64,000 nt of DNA from Hygrocybe punicea (GCA_963556145.1 OY744462.1:4030001-4094000); one strand, 5' to 3'. Shown: positions 33,487 to 46,370, numbered from the stretch's first letter. Notes: generated from the sequence alone by a model not told the origin. Numbers and translations: made by a program.

Positions 33487-35769
33487 GAAGTGGATCACCC
33501 CAGAGTTTACTAAGATCCTCGAAGACGGTTATCCCGATTTTAGGAGATCCACTGGTGAAGATCGTATTCACGTCCTGAAAGGAATCAGGAAACTTTTAAA
33601 ACAATCGACACAACAAACCAACACACCATGGCCCCCAAATATGCAAAAGGTTGGTATATTCTAATACTACCCTTCAGATCAACCTAACAGCATTATACCA
33701 TGAATTCAGAAAATTCAAACTTGGTACCACAATCATCGGTCAAAATTGGAGAGCGACACGGAGGATGCTCCAAAATATACAAGGAAGTGGAATGCAAGGT
33801 TGGTTACCAGAGAAAAAATGACCAAGGAAATCGACGCTAGGACTGTGGAGCTGTCTGGTGAAACCGGAGGAAAGCCAGGCTACATCAAGTACTATGGCAA
33901 AGCCTGGAGTGATATTTACCGTTCCTTGACGGAAGCAAAAAAACAAGAATTTGAAGCTCTTGCAGAGGCCTGGAACCAGCAAGGTCCACCCCTGGAAGTC
34001 AAAAGACGGTACTAATCATCTTCTTTAGCCTGCATGATGCTAATCTTGTACCTTATCCAGCCGAGCAGCAAAAGATTTTGGTAAGACAGTGATGAAGTTT
34101 ATGAAGGACATAGATGAGCAGATGGGAGTGAAAATATTTATGTTGGTGGGATATGAAGATGAAGATGGGACTGTGACCAAAGGAAAGTGGGTTGATTCCT
34201 GCTTGGTGTCAATCACGTACTTATCTTTATTTCCTGTGAGGTTTGAGACACTGGCCCCAGTACACAAGAAGTTCATCGGCCTCTTCAAAAATAATGGGGA
34301 TGACATTTGGACCAAATGGGATGAACATTTGGGTTCCCTCTTTAATCATGATGGTATGATCAGCCATTTTTCCATATGTCCTATGTAATGTGTTCCAGAG
34401 GAATCCAATGGAGCACAGACTGACAGTGAAGACAACGATGGCGGTCCAATGACCAGATACAACAAAAGCCTGCCATTCAAGCTTGAGATCGATGAGGACA
34501 GTTTTCCTATGGTACCCAATGTTACAAATATGTCATTGGTTGACATAAGAAACATGTTTAGATCACTGGTGACCATGTCCTATCATACGTACTTCGGCGT
34601 TGGCCAAGCTTACTGTACTCATATTCATATGAAGGTCGGATGTGTAACAACAGCATCGTCGCTGTTCCATGGGGCAAAATTGGACAAAATCGAAACCAAT
34701 ACATGGAGGACATCTACTTTCCCCCTCACATAGAACTGAAGGAACCATGGAAAATGAAACTTGATGAACTTTGGATGGTCCACCAATTTTGGTTGCAACG
34801 GTAGAAACTCAGTGAAAAACCCTTCCGATTTAAAACCGTCCTGAAGACCGACCAGAGAGCACCAAATGCATTCATGCAAAAAAAGAAGAAGTTCCATGCT
34901 GCTGCCGCTTTGGCCAGGACCGATTGTTCGGCGCCGTCAAACTCCAGTAGGGAAACCACATCTATCCCAGCAGAATCGAGCGCTATGGGAGCCCGTAGAT
35001 CCAAATCGAATGTTCCACCATTAAAGAAAGTCCACCCCAAGAAGAAAACACAAAATGCTGCCAATTCCAGCAAGGGCAAGCAAAAAGCAGTCAGTAGCGA
35101 AGAGGGCAACGATAGTTGGAGTGATGAGAGTGCAAGTAGTGGTAGCCTTGATGGGCGTGGTGGTGACAGCAAGATGGATGACAATCCATCGACGTTAAAG
35201 CTTCTGTGGATGAAAAAGAAAATGGAGAGACAAGTGAAGCAAAAGGAGCAAGCAGAACGGTTACTAGCACAGGAACGAGAGGTGACAACAGAGTTACAAG
35301 AAGTACAAGAGTGGGAGAGGCGAGAGGCCCAGAAGTGGGAGGCACGAAAGGCCCAGGAGGAGGCCAGGAAGAAACAGGTACGAGAAGCCCAGGAGAGAGA
35401 GGCAAGAGAGGCACGGGAGAGGCAGAAAAGGGAGGCACAAGAGGCTCAGGGGAGGGAGGCACTAGAGGCGCGGGAGAGGGAGGACAGGGAGGCACGAGAG
35501 GCCCAGGAGAGGGAGGCACGAAAGGCCTGGGAAGAGGCCAGGAAGAAACAGGTACGAGAAGCCCAGGAGAGGGAGGCATGAGAGGCGTGGGAGAGGGAGG
35601 CACGAGAGGCATGGGAGAGGGAGGCACGAGAGGCACGGGAGAGGGAGGAAAGGGAGGCACGAGAAGCGCAGGACAAGGAGGAAAAAGAAACACGGGACAG
35701 GGATGTTCAACAACAACAACGCCCAGGGAAGTTGGACAGCTCAAGAAATGCCAGTAAAAATGCCAGGTA
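33487..35769 (+). pseudogene. Hypothetical protein with long Arg/Glu-rich coiled coil (KDZ block cargo)
   Basis: Unknown function; several short exons. It starts MKWITPEFTKILEDGYPDF; further exons give KPGYIKYYGKAWSDIYRSLT, AKDFGKTVMKFMKDIDEQMG, FETLAPVHKKFIGLFKNNGD, then IVAVPWGKIGQNRNQYMEDI and YFPPHIELKEPW. The last part is a recurrent Agaricomycete motif of multicopy genes (memory, not search). The C-terminal 300 residues are a basic stretch followed by a long alpha-helical REAREAQEREAR-type repeat, certainly a coiled coil. Stops at 34802 (TAG) and 35579 (TGA), with perfectly continued frame on both sides up to a terminal TAA at about 35767, are each one C-to-T step from Gln/Arg. The helix segment around 33900 has a faint HMG-box look but lacks clear landmarks. 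Confidence 0.55.
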
Positions 35770-36147
35770 AAGCTGTCCTGTTTCAAAGGTGGGGATGCTG
35801 CTCACAATTTACATTACCAACAGCGGTCAACCTTTGCGACGATCTACATGTCACAAATAAGCTTCATGTATTGAACAAATAACAAATATATATATAGTAT
35901 TATATGTCAAAACATCCCAAAGTGACATGTCATGTACGCCACGGCCCCCAACGTGACATAACAACTTGAGACTCTACCCATACCTATTAATAGTTCGGTG
36001 CTTACAAAGAATACATTCAACATTTGGCAGAGAAGGCAGATGAGGCATTGCGATGTCAGGAATATACATGAGTAGGAAGCAGTAGGAAGATCCTCCTGGC
36101 GTTTCATGTCTGTGGAAGGTATTGGTAAATCTGTGTGAATGATGATA
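35770..36147. other. Convergent spacer
   Basis: Short AT-rich spacer between the 3' ends of the plus-strand coiled-coil gene and the minus-strand JmjC gene; the last JmjC exon may extend into it (a donor-like GTACGA follows the HWREDS codons at about 36185). Confidence 0.4.
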
Positions 36148-38740
36148 TCAGTGTATATACATGCTGATAAGGCAATTTATCGTACCTGAGTCTTCCCTCC
36201 AATGACGTTTCACAGGGGGTGTGGGGGGACGGGGTGATCCAGCGAAACCACTATACACTGCTTCACTGCCAGATGAGATGTCCATTTGATCATCATCCTC
36301 TCTCTCCTCACTGTCCACACTCTGGTCGTTTGACTTCCCCACCTTCTCAGTTGGTTCCTCCTCCTCTTCGTCCTCCTCCTGCGCCCCATCCCCATCCGCC
36401 TCATCCTCCTCCTCCTGCACCTCCCCCTCCTCCTCCTCCTCCCCCTCCTCCCCCCCCTTCTTCTCCTGCTGCTTCCCCTCATCACTGTCCACATCTTCCT
36501 CATTTGACATATCCAGCAGCCCGATCAGACTGTCCTCATACCACCAAGCTCCATCATTTGAATTTCCTACCTGCTCAGGTGGATCCTCCTCATCCTCCTC
36601 ATCCTCCTCATCCAGGCCAGCCACGTCCATTTCTTCTCCCGCATCTTCCCCAGCTACGTTGGCTGAATTTCCCACCATTACAGGTGGATCCTCTTCCCTC
36701 TCAGCGTCGACAGCCATGTCGTTTGAACATCCAACCGTTGGAGGTGGATCCTGGTTCTCCTCAATCGCCACATCCTCCACACCTGCATCCACTGAATTTC
36801 CCACCTTCCTAAATGGATCATCCGCCTCTTCCTCACCATCGGTGCCCTTCCCTTTGTCGTGCTCATTGTCTTTCCCCTTGTCCCGTGTATCCGTGTTATC
36901 CTGTACCTCACTTTCACCGGTAGTTGCGTTGACTAGCAGAATTGGATGAGGTGGAAAATCTAAGCATTCAACAAGAATGGGACTGATGGGTTCTACCGGA
37001 CGGGTCTGAATGTGTATTTTTGGGCTGGTCCAGAAGAATTCTGATGGTGGGGTCTGAGGAAGCTCATTCAGCTTTGGCACCAAATCTGGCCAATCGTTTT
37101 GAAAATGTCGGCAGACCGCTGACTCGACGGCTTTCGCTGTGCAATGTGCTGGTGCCATCACAACCCCATCCTTATCCCATTTATACCCAACAATCGCAGC
37201 AGATAGTTCCAAAAGATTTTGTTGGAAAATGTAAGAGGGGCTGATCCAGTGGTCTTCCATGAAGACAACAAAATGTTCCGCAAACCAGATTTGGAAACGT
37301 CTATATCTGCATCGTGCGATATTCTGTTCCTCAAGAATTTCAGCTGATATGATATGGTTGTAGGACGTCCTGTTGATGATATCAGCAAGCTCAATCAGGT
37401 TTCCCACAATCACAAGGTTGAGGAAGCCGTCTTCGGTTTCGATCTTGGGCATATGAGACTTGGTGAAGACAGTAGCTGTGCAGTGAGCATTTTAATCTTC
37501 CGGAGTTTGTAAACATCGACCAAAGTAGCTCACATGATGATTCGTGGTTGCCTGTGAAGTACTCAATCCACATGGTGAGAAGTCAGCGGAGAAATGTACG
37601 TGTCACATTATGCTCCGCGTTTGTGATGGTATGACTCATCACAAAAGTATGGATAATCCCATAACAGGTATCCCGTATAGTTGACGTCGCATAGAGATAA
37701 TGCCCATTGACAATGGAGTGCTCTACACCGAGGACATAACGCAGGGTGCACAGCCTCATGTAACTGTGTGTTTCAGCACACATCTCAGTGGTCACAGATA
37801 TATTCCCACTTACAGCACAGAACCCTTGGTGAGCAGTAATCCTTCTGCTTCCCACAAGCCTTTCCCACTATGTTTTCTCGGCTCCCACTCCTGAGGATAG
37901 GCCTTGTTAGTGGCAAGATTGCCAGCCTTGCAATCCCATTCGGCATCCCTTTGAGGCCTCATGAGGACCCAGTACTTTGTGCCAGTCCTGACAATAACCA
38001 CCATGCCAAAGCCATCATCGTCTACATGTGTCCAAGAAATGGCACGAGCTGTCACCACCGTTCCCCAAGCCAAATCGTCGTTTAAAGGCTGCTCGCGGAT
38101 AAACCACGGTTGGCCCCGGGTTTCGTGCCAAGCAACCTCAGATGATGACAGGGACCTTTTCACGAATAGACAGGTAAATGACGTGTTTGATCTTCGAAAC
38201 AAGGTTGCTCACCGAAATTTTGGAGGTGGGTCCAACGTCATATGACCCATGGGAAGGTCAAGGAAATTGAAAACCCTTTCGTTGTCAGGGTCAAGCACAA
38301 CCTGATATAATGTTTCCAATGTGCCAGGTTTGTTCATATTCTTGATGTCAGGCACCAATCGCAATTCAGCAACTAACAAAGGCACTTTAGTCGCTATGCC
38401 CAGACATCACTCCAGAAATGGACCTTGCACTGAACGAATGGACGACAAAGACCCCAATGTCTCCAAACCTTCCCTATCAAACTCCACTGTTTCTACAGGG
38501 GAATTGAGCACAAGGATGTGATGATGACGAAAGATTCCTTGAATTGTTGCAGCATCCATCGACTTGAAGATGTTCCATTCCACCACGAACACACATGACG
38601 CATGAGGATCATACATTTTTTCTCTTGCACTAGGCAGCCGATGTGGAGGAACCCCGTCAATGTAACTAGATCGGATCATTTCATATGTTTCCCGCAACAA
38701 TGCATGTTCCACTTTTGCCTGTATCGTGCTTACCAATTAA
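36148..38740 (-). pseudogene. JmjC-type 2-oxoglutarate/Fe(II) dioxygenase (KDZ block cargo)
   Basis: Member of the large Agaricomycete JmjC family; such enzymes hydroxylate proteins or demethylate histones, and the substrate here is unknown. Minus strand in order: IRSSYIDGVPPHRLPSAREK, HHILVLNSPVETVEFDREGL, NFLDLPMGH, an intron, then SWTHVDDDGFGMVVIVRTGT with the iron-binding HxD (HVD, 38020-38028), KYWVLMRPQ, an intron, and YVLGVEHSIVNGHYLYATST. At the expected second histidine (TPH in relatives) this copy reads CTLRYVL, with Arg encoded at 37739-37741. The following region (MPKIETEDGFLNLVIVGNL) is family-typical, and a long acidic tail ends the protein. A TGA at 38407 is one step from CGA. 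Confidence 0.7.
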
Positions 38741-38989
38741 CAATCAAACGGTACAAAATCAGACATCAACATACAACAACGGATGGTGAATGGTGCACAT
38801 GCTCAACGGGTTCGTGTAGAGCGTCACCATTATACATCGTGAGATGAACACCCTCTGATGCTCGCTTTATGAATCATCAGTGGGGTGGCACATCATCGAA
38901 CAACAAAAGACACAATGGGTGCTGGATGGCTAAACAAATCAGGTTCCCCATAATCCTATCAAAATATTCATTCATGACAAATGAGACAG

Positions 38990-41131
38990 TCTTGAATCAC
39001 TTACATCTCCGGTAAGGTTGATGATCACGTTCACTTTCTCTGGCGCTTTCTTATAGTCATCGTTGTCATTGTCGTTGTCATCACCTCCATCCTCGGGATC
39101 ATCACGTTTCTTGGACTTGGGATAACTCCTTGTTGACCAGCGAGTGGACCTTTTCTTCCTCCGATATGACCTCCCCGGCGCGACCACGACTTTCTCTTCC
39201 TTCTGGACTTTCTCTGCTTTCTGCTTCTCCTTGCCTTTCGAAGAGTCCCCGACCTTGTCCAACATTTTGGCCTGGCTTCGGGTCAACATAGAGCCCTGTC
39301 CACGTGAAGCAAGCTCCTTCAATGGTCCACCCCTCTTCTTCTTGTTAATTTTCAATTGAAGCGGTTCATCATCGCTGGAAAGAGGGTTGCCTGATGCAGG
39401 CTTGTCATTCTCGGCACTTTTTCCCTGCGGGCCTTTTTCTGCCTTAGGGTCTACTGGAACATTTTGTTTCGGTGCGACCGTAAGCTGACTAGCAGAGTTG
39501 GTCAGGTCCTCCACTTCCTTATCTTGCAACATCTGTTGTCAGTTCCAGTGATAAATGTAGAGACAGGCAGCGTATCCTACTGTCAAAACAAAACCAACTA
39601 AAGTCCTGTTCTGTTCCCTGGACGCTGTCCTCCAACAGATCGTATTCTTGGAGGAATACATTCAGCTCCTGCATCGCCGAAGAACCTAAACATATTCTTG
39701 TAATGGCCCTCCAAAGCGCCCTCTCTGTTTGAGCAAGGAATGGAGGCCTTTCATTCCCCAAGGCAAACGTGATCTTTTCCTTATGTCAACTACATCCAAG
39801 CTGGCACAAATAATGGACTCGCTGCCATGAGAGATGGCCGTGCATGAGCTTCATGATTGAAACGTCATGGGAGAACAGTAATTATGGGCGAATGTGTGAG
39901 GCTTAGGTGGAATAGATTTCTCATCCGATCATACATTAAACCTCCAAAAGACTTGGTGAGGGAATTGACAAATGAGTCTTGCAACGGTAGATCAACACTC
40001 TTGGCCATCCTGAAACCATGTGGATTATTTATTTGCAGCAGGTGTAATGTGATTGTAACGCAATCCCAACCTCTGTAGCTTCTCCACCCATGATGTGAAG
40101 TCGCAGTCTACATATGAGTTGCCCTGTTTTTGTACAAAGTCTGACACACATAGAACATAGAACATACGTCACATACCTGGCCAAACCAAGTGAATGAGAA
40201 TGCCAGAAGCTCTAGATTGAGGAGGATCTGGTTGATGTCGGAGGATTCGAGGTTGACAGATGCACGGTAAAGGATCCGGAGGCTCATTTCTACTTCTTTT
40301 TGGGCTGGTGTCAAGTGTGCTGGGAGAGCGACTGCAAAGATCAGGATGGTGTCCATACTGGACACCAATTTCTGCGGCACTGCGACGGCTGAAACACCCA
40401 CCACTTCTTGATCTTGTTGTGTGATTAATAGACTTTTGCATGTCATATGAAGCTTCGTGATCGGCTTACTCCAGTCTCTGAGAAATTTGTAGAGCTTCGA
40501 GACGGTGTACAAACATCACCTCAAAATGCCTTCTCAAATGTGAATGGTCAACTCACCTTGGTCAACTTCTCGCTCATCTGTGGTTTCGCTGATCTCCGAA
40601 TTACTTTGAAACTTGGATGATGGGGCAGCCCAACAGCGTCCATGAGCTTATCTAGCAGGGTATAGCGAAGGATTGAGTGAGCCACTACGAGGAGGTCATT
40701 CCGGTACACAGTAGTCCACCTTGCCACATTACGCATCACAGAGCCATCAGCAGAGAGGTATTCTTGGATGATTTGGCCTTTACATGAGATTTCACCTGTG
40801 GGATTCACATAATCCAATTGCTTTGCCAGGGCCTAGCAGACAAGTCGACTGTCAATGTTACAAGGTGAGAGATTTGACGCACCATCACAGCCAAGGTGGA
40901 CGGTGTGTTTCCTAGAGCAGACTAATTGCCAATTAAGGCTACAATAGCCTTCTCAAGTGAATCTTCAGCAAGAGGCGTGCCATTGACCCATGGGAAGTCC
41001 TGGAACACATTCATGCTTCGGAAATCACTGCCAGACATGACAGAGGCATGTAGAGAAGCGATTGACGGTGAAGAGGTGCTTGCTGATGAGGACATTGGCA
41101 AAATGTTTAATTTGAGTGTATCTGAGAGCAA
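38990..41131 (-). CDS. Upstream exons, possibly N-terminal part of JmjC gene
   Basis: Minus-strand exons with no recognised domain. 41131-40926 begins MLSDTLKLNILPMSSSASTS; 40817-40550 gives KGQIIQEYLSADGSVMRNVA and VVAHSILRYTLLDKLMDAVG; 40490-40180 gives KLHMTCKSLLITQQDQEVVG; 39761-39582 gives AMQELNVFLQEYDLLEDSV; and after a 48-bp GT..AG intron 39532-39000 codes a basic, acidic-patched segment (SYRRKKRSTRWSTRSYPKSK). That last exon ends INLTGD before a perfect GTAAGT donor, so transcription probably continues into the JmjC exons 250 bp downstream. The basic region looks nuclear. It could equally be a separate gene; exon limits are approximate. Confidence 0.45.
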
Positions 41132-41490
41132 TTTAAGAGAGGCTGAGGCTAGATGGTAGAGGTGCAGAAGGTAAAAAAAAATGACACATCAACTGTGATC
41201 ACGTGTGCCAGTGTGACCACATCACGTGAATTGCCTGGTAAGTACACACTTAAGTACACATTTCGAATTGACAGAGTTGTCAATGTCACAGAGTTGTCAA
41301 TGTAAAGCCAGGGAAATTCTCCGGACACTGTCTAGATATTTGTCAGCTGAAACTCATAGGTCTTTGTCATCTGTGAATGAGGATAATGACATTTAGTTCC
41401 ACACAGAGGTTTCTGACTACAGTCATACAAAGCATGCAACGGTAGCTGTTGTACTTTCACATTAGGATGATATCTCCCTTGGCACTATAG

Positions 41491-43168
41491 CTAATTCCAT
41501 CTCCATTCCTGTGATGCCAAAAACTCTGCATTCATCTCCCTTGCAAACACATTGTGTTGGCTCCAGGTGGGCTTGTCAATCTTGAGATGGTCATGTACCA
41601 TGTTTCGCATATAATGCACCATGCATATTCTTTCACCGCCCTCCCATCTGCCTACACTGTGACTGAGAACCTTGCCACAAATTTCGATGACAGTTCCTGG
41701 CGAATAAGAGAACGTAGCATCCAACTCAGGGATGGCTAGTTCCACATTCGTATGTGTCCCACAACTCGCCAGCAAATCATACCATTCTGGACACCCTCCA
41801 GCATCTCTGTGTCAAGTTGTAATCCTGTTAACGATAACGGCGATTCCAGTGTAAACAGATGTCCACTCCTTAGCATTTTCATGTGTTTCCACATTCTTGA
41901 TCATTTCGCCGTCCCGGATTTTCGTCACAGCCAGAAGGCCAGCTGTGTACAATGACTGATGGGTTAATGCAGTAACTGCATTGATGATCAGCTCACTGGG
42001 TTCGATTGCAGCCATCCACATGGTGGCTTCAGTTGTTCGAAGAGTTGTCGACGTGATCAACCTATCGGTAAGTCGCTGAAAAAAACAGACGGTCAGCTCA
42101 TGTAAATAAGACGACTAACTAAAGGTGTTACCTCTCTACCCTGAGAAAATCATGCTGCGGCAAAATCCACTGATCCTGGGTGAAATTGTGGGTTTGGAGA
42201 TGGAAAGAAAATGTTTGGATCTTTCTTCCATAGCGGATCTTTCCCTTTCTCAACTTTTTTGAGGGACTCGGAATAGGATTCTTCCAGAATTTCGGTTATC
42301 ATTTCAGCACTGACATTCAATTCCTCCTGTGTTGCAGTGGGTACTGTTAAAAACCATATTTCCTGGGGGGGCAAGTGACTCACAATACGTCTTGGAGTTA
42401 CAACATCAGGTAGATACCAGACCAAAATTGAACCACACGTGTCGATTACTGTTGCTGGTTCATTCACATGTCCGATGTGAATCTCCTGAAAAAACCTGAG
42501 TAGTTTTTCATTGTCAGCATCCGAAGTCTCCTTGATATTCTTCACTCGATTTGCCAGTCTATTCACATCCAAGGGCACAAGTACTTTGCCACAAGATGTC
42601 AGTCTAAATATGCCAACTTTCATGGCAGCAACGTACTAGGGTTCAAAATCGCGGCTGCCACAGTGAGGAGAACCCTCTCCAGTTCAGATTCTGAGACCAT
42701 TTCCGACTCTGAGAATGTTTCAGAATCTAGGGCTGAATCGCCCAAGACCTTGCTAACTGGAAGCTGATCCCTCAGCATCATCAAACGCAACCTGCAAAAT
42801 ATGTAAGATATGACATTGAAGCAGCATGGATCTGACCTCAGCCATTTGCATTCCTCTACAGGAGACTTCGGAGGGTGCATGCCCAACTTCCTATAATACG
42901 ATGTAGTGTTTGAGAGGATTCTTCTCATCCTCATCCACATGTGTTTCTTTAGATTCGGAGCCAGACCACAATCCGTTGTTTTCATGTTGACGGAAAGCGA
43001 GGTTTCCATTGCCTTGGATTGTGCATTCTTTGAGGGGATTCTGTCTGCATACATAATGGTTGAGAATTGAGATTGGTTGAGAATTGAGAAGGATGGTTTC
43101 ATTACACATGGTGGCCTTGAGGTGGTATAATTTAACATGGGGTTATGGTTAGAACTTTTAGCATTCAA
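41491..43168 (-). pseudogene. TET/JBP-family DNA 5mC dioxygenase (KDZ block cargo)
   Basis: Fungal TET/JBP enzymes oxidise 5-methylcytosine in DNA with Fe(II) and 2-oxoglutarate. Minus strand in order: serine/glutamate-rich N-terminal exons (43168-42650); PATVIDTCGSILVWYLPDVV; GSVDFAAA, a TGA at 42150, then FSQGRE; an intron; TALTHQSLYTAGLLAVTKIR; SVYTGIAVIVNRITT; a TGA at 41812; HRDAGGCPEWYDLLASCGTH with the metal-binding HxD (HRD, 41803-41811); FSYSPGTVIEICGKVLSHSV with the distal His (41659-41661); and GGERICMVHYMRNMVHD, where the Arg that binds 2-oxoglutarate is expected. The order and spacing fit mushroom TET/JBP proteins beside KDZ transposases. The stops are single transitions from Arg and Trp. 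Catalytic residues remain, but the gene is broken as it stands. Confidence 0.75.
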
Positions 43169-44805
43169 TAATTCGTTGCATACAGCAATTTCACCAATTC
43201 ACAGGCACAACTGATTGTGAAATAAAACACATAGAAAAAACAATCTCAATCCCAAGCAGATTCAGTTTATATGTATACAGAACATGCAAGTTTACTAGCT
43301 GATTGATACCTGTGCCATTTTGTGAACGATAGAATAGTCAAAAGTACAACGAGACTTACTTGTCTTGATATCAATGAGGCTGCCAGGCCTGCTGTGAGCA
43401 GGTTGCCCGGCAAGGAAGTCCAGGGGATTCACCCGCCCTTTCCTTCCAGGTTGACCGGCGGCAGCAGACGCCCATATCAGGGGACTGGCCACCACTGGGT
43501 GGGCACGCACTGATGCCACAACTCGTGCCAATGGAGAAGTTGTCTGAAACAAGTAACATTGTCAGCAGGGCTGTACCCCAACATAAAGCAGCTACCATAA
43601 GTGAATCACTACTACAAGACCACACATACCACCTGGGAGTCAACGTGTCAACGCAGGCAATATTAAACTGCAAAGACACACCCCGTGGTTGTAACTGGGT
43701 ACACCGCCAGGCCCACTGCAAGGAGGTTGCCTGGCAAGGAAATCAGGGGGATTCACCCACCCTTTCATTCCATTGACCGGCAGCAGCAAGTGCCCATTTC
43801 TGAGGACCAGCCACCACCGGGTAGGCATGCACTGATGCCACAATTAATCCAGGTGGAAAACGTGTCGGAAAGCTGTAGAAGATCAATCGCAGTGACAAAC
43901 AATCAGTTACTTACCAATATTCTGAATCGATGGAAGTCAGCGGAGACATAGCAAACCACTCACCATTTGGGTAGGAGAATGAGACATAATGCCAAATGCA
44001 TAGCATCCCAGAATGCGAGATTGTTGCCTGGTACAACAATCTCGCAGTGTGGAATGAACAATGATGAGGCGGAAAACAATGAACAAGGGAAAAAATAATT
44101 CAATGAGTGCTTGTGATTGGTTGTATTTGTTCATGTGACAAATGCGGTTGTGATTCATCACGTGAAGTGAATTCACTCACATGATGTGGCCAAGTTTGGA
44201 CGGTGTGACTCATCACTGTCCAAATTTATATACAGGCTGGCAACGTTGTAAATGGCACTGTTGTTGAGAAATGTAATTAGAACGATGTGAAAATTGTCAA
44301 TATAATTCATAATCTGGCTAGGAACATTGTGAATGGCACTTTGTTACCAAGACATTTAATTACAGCGTCGCTTCCAAATAATGTACACCAGTGCCTTGAA
44401 TTCAACCGCATTTGTACACGGTGTGCTGAACAAGAACATTCAGAAATTGGACTGAAGATCAAAGGATGTAGCAGACCTGTAGCAAAACTAGTGGCTAGGT
44501 GAATGAAATATCCCATACACATACGAACATCTTCATCCACACCAAACATGGGTGGCCAACCTTCTTTCAGGAACGGTGTTTGTGCAGGGCCTGCATCTTC
44601 CGATTGCGTCATGCCTGGCCATCAGACAGAATGACGTTCTTGTTCGGTGGTGGCCACATGAAAATATGCGAATAGATTTCAGGCACATCCCTACACAATC
44701 AAAAGTGGGTTCAGTATAATGTTCTACACAGATGGTGGGAAGCATTCAATGTCATGAACATGAGCAGTTTCACCAGGCAGCATATCAACAAGAACTGTCA
44801 TAAAT
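43169..44805. other. Region with 155-bp direct repeat; no clear gene
   Basis: A block containing CAAGGAAGTCCAGGGGATTC and CACGCACTGATGCCACAA occurs twice in the same orientation (43378-43535 and 43698-43855), diverged. 44280-44750 has short frames on both strands (for example TGGKHSMS-type plus-strand residues before 44800) that may be the decayed N-terminal part of the Ulp1 gene, but none is convincing. Confidence 0.4.
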
Positions 44806-44809
44806 ACGG

Positions 44810-44967
44810 TGTAGTAGGGACTAGGGGTCCCTACTGGTGCCTCAGTGGTCTCGGGGTGGTGTGACAAGCTGAGATCTCATAAGCTATCTACACACAAGGT
44901 AATCCTATGGAACGTGGGAACAGTCTCGTGATCTACTAGTAGTAGTGGGGCACTACCCACTACTACA
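44810..44967 (+). repeat. TRIM-like LTR, left
   Basis: 158 bp, TGTAGTAGGGACTAGGGG .. CCCACTACTACA; the termini are inverted repeats. It differs from the right copy by three substitutions. Confidence 0.9.
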
Positions 44968-46212
44968 TGTACCCCCCTCGAAAAAAACAGTGGTGTCCTC
45001 GCCACTGTGGAGCCAAAAAACCAACACTCACAAAAACTCCCAAACTCCAACTCAAAACTCCAACTCCGTCAAGGACTGATGAAACGCTGCCGACAGTGAT
45101 ATGCCCCCCAGTGGACGCCACCACCAGCTCAAGATATCACCTGCCGACCGAATCGCCTGTGCTCAGAGTGTAACTCTCGAAGGGACGTGAAAAACTCGTA
45201 ATGTGTTGGTGTGGCATGGGGTAGGGGTACTAGATACGGGGAATAACGAATGGGGATGATGACAATGTAGGCTAGATGGAGGGTAATGGGTAACAAAACA
45301 AAAATGGGCATGGGGTGATGAGATGGTATGGTGGTAGGTTAAAAAAGGACAACTTCGGTTCGTTTCGGTGAACTTGGGGTAACGGCGGGTCGTTGGGTGT
45401 TGAACGGGCTGTGGGGAGTCGAAAGGGTGAATGCGGGAAGGGGAACTTACGAAAAAACTAGGTGGATTGGTGATAACTCGGCTCTATGACGAAATATGGG
45501 GCTATGCGGGGCGATGAGGGGTGAACGCAAGGTTCTCCGGCCTCGCGCGTGGGTTTGTGGGATGTAACGGGGGTATGTGGGGCTTGGGGTGGCGAAAAAC
45601 GGGGGTCGGACTCTGGTGACGTGGCAAACGCGGGGGCTCTAAATCGGTGGGGGTGGCTTGCATAGGGCGTACATGGGGTACGTGGAGCTCTGGGATGCGG
45701 GCCGTTAGCGAAAAGGGCGCATTGAGCGCGCGTGTTGGAGGGCTTGGGTACACAGAAAATGGGGGTCGATCTTTTGGTGACGTGGCGCGTCGCTGGATGG
45801 CCATAAAGGCCGGCTACGTCCCTCTTGAGGTGACGCGAGTGGACGGGGGCTCTTGGTATGTCATACGTAGATTCGTGGGGTCGAGTGGTCGTGTTGTGGG
45901 GCTATGAACTATGAAGACGGGGCGGCTAAAACGGTGACTTCGGCTGTGCGTGGATTGGCCGTTTTGTCTTGAAAAATGGCGGCTATGGCGCTTCTGTCAG
46001 ACGCGAGGGCTCGCGGAGTGTCTGGCGAGGATGCGGGTGGCTGTGTAGCTGGGCATGGACGAAAAATGGGTGTTGCTCTGCAACTGGATAGTGAGACCGC
46101 TTGAAAAAAAAAAGGGCGCAAGAAAGCCAGCAAAAAGCTCAAGGAAAGCTCAGAAACGCCAGAGAAAGACAAGAAAAGCAATGGTGAGACGAATCACACC
46201 CTCATCACCAGG

Positions 46213-46370
46213 TGTAGTAGGGACTAGGGGTCCCTACTGGTGCCTCAGTGGTCTCGGGGTGGTGTGACAAGCTGAGATCTCATAAGCTATCTACACACAA
46301 GGTAATCCTACGGAACGTGGGAACAGTCACGTGATATACTAGTAGTAGTGGGGCACTACCCACTACTACA
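46213..46370 (+). repeat. TRIM-like LTR, right
   Basis: Second copy of 44810-44967, followed directly by the ACGG duplication. Confidence 0.9.

Larger units (their letters stand above)
44810..46370. mobile_element. TRIM-like non-autonomous LTR retroelement
   Basis: Two 158-bp LTRs that differ at only three positions enclose about 1.25 kb without a retroviral-type gene. ACGG flanks both sides (44806-44809 and 46371-46374), a 4-bp target duplication. Open frames in the interior are short and have no motif. The high LTR identity makes this one of the youngest insertions in the window. It separates bases that otherwise give a continued plus-strand frame (VINTALENFLVQRPTKDRRE). Confidence 0.88.

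Noticed and set aside
33870..34010. HMG-box call for the 33487-35769 protein
   Set aside because: A helical segment with Trp and Lys/Glu residues is suggestive but conserved HMG landmarks are missing; left as unknown.
35091..35786. 231-codon minus-strand Pro-rich frame
   Set aside because: Antisense of the Arg/Glu/Ala coiled-coil repeat.
36210..36812. Plus-strand Pro/His/Ser-rich frame at 36.2-36.8 kb
   Set aside because: Antisense of the acidic Glu/Asp-rich tail of the JmjC protein.
44530..44750. Cys/His-rich minus-strand frame at 44.5-44.75 kb
   Set aside because: Short, with no spacing typical of a zinc finger, no neighbour context and probable overlap with the decayed 5' part of the Ulp1 gene.
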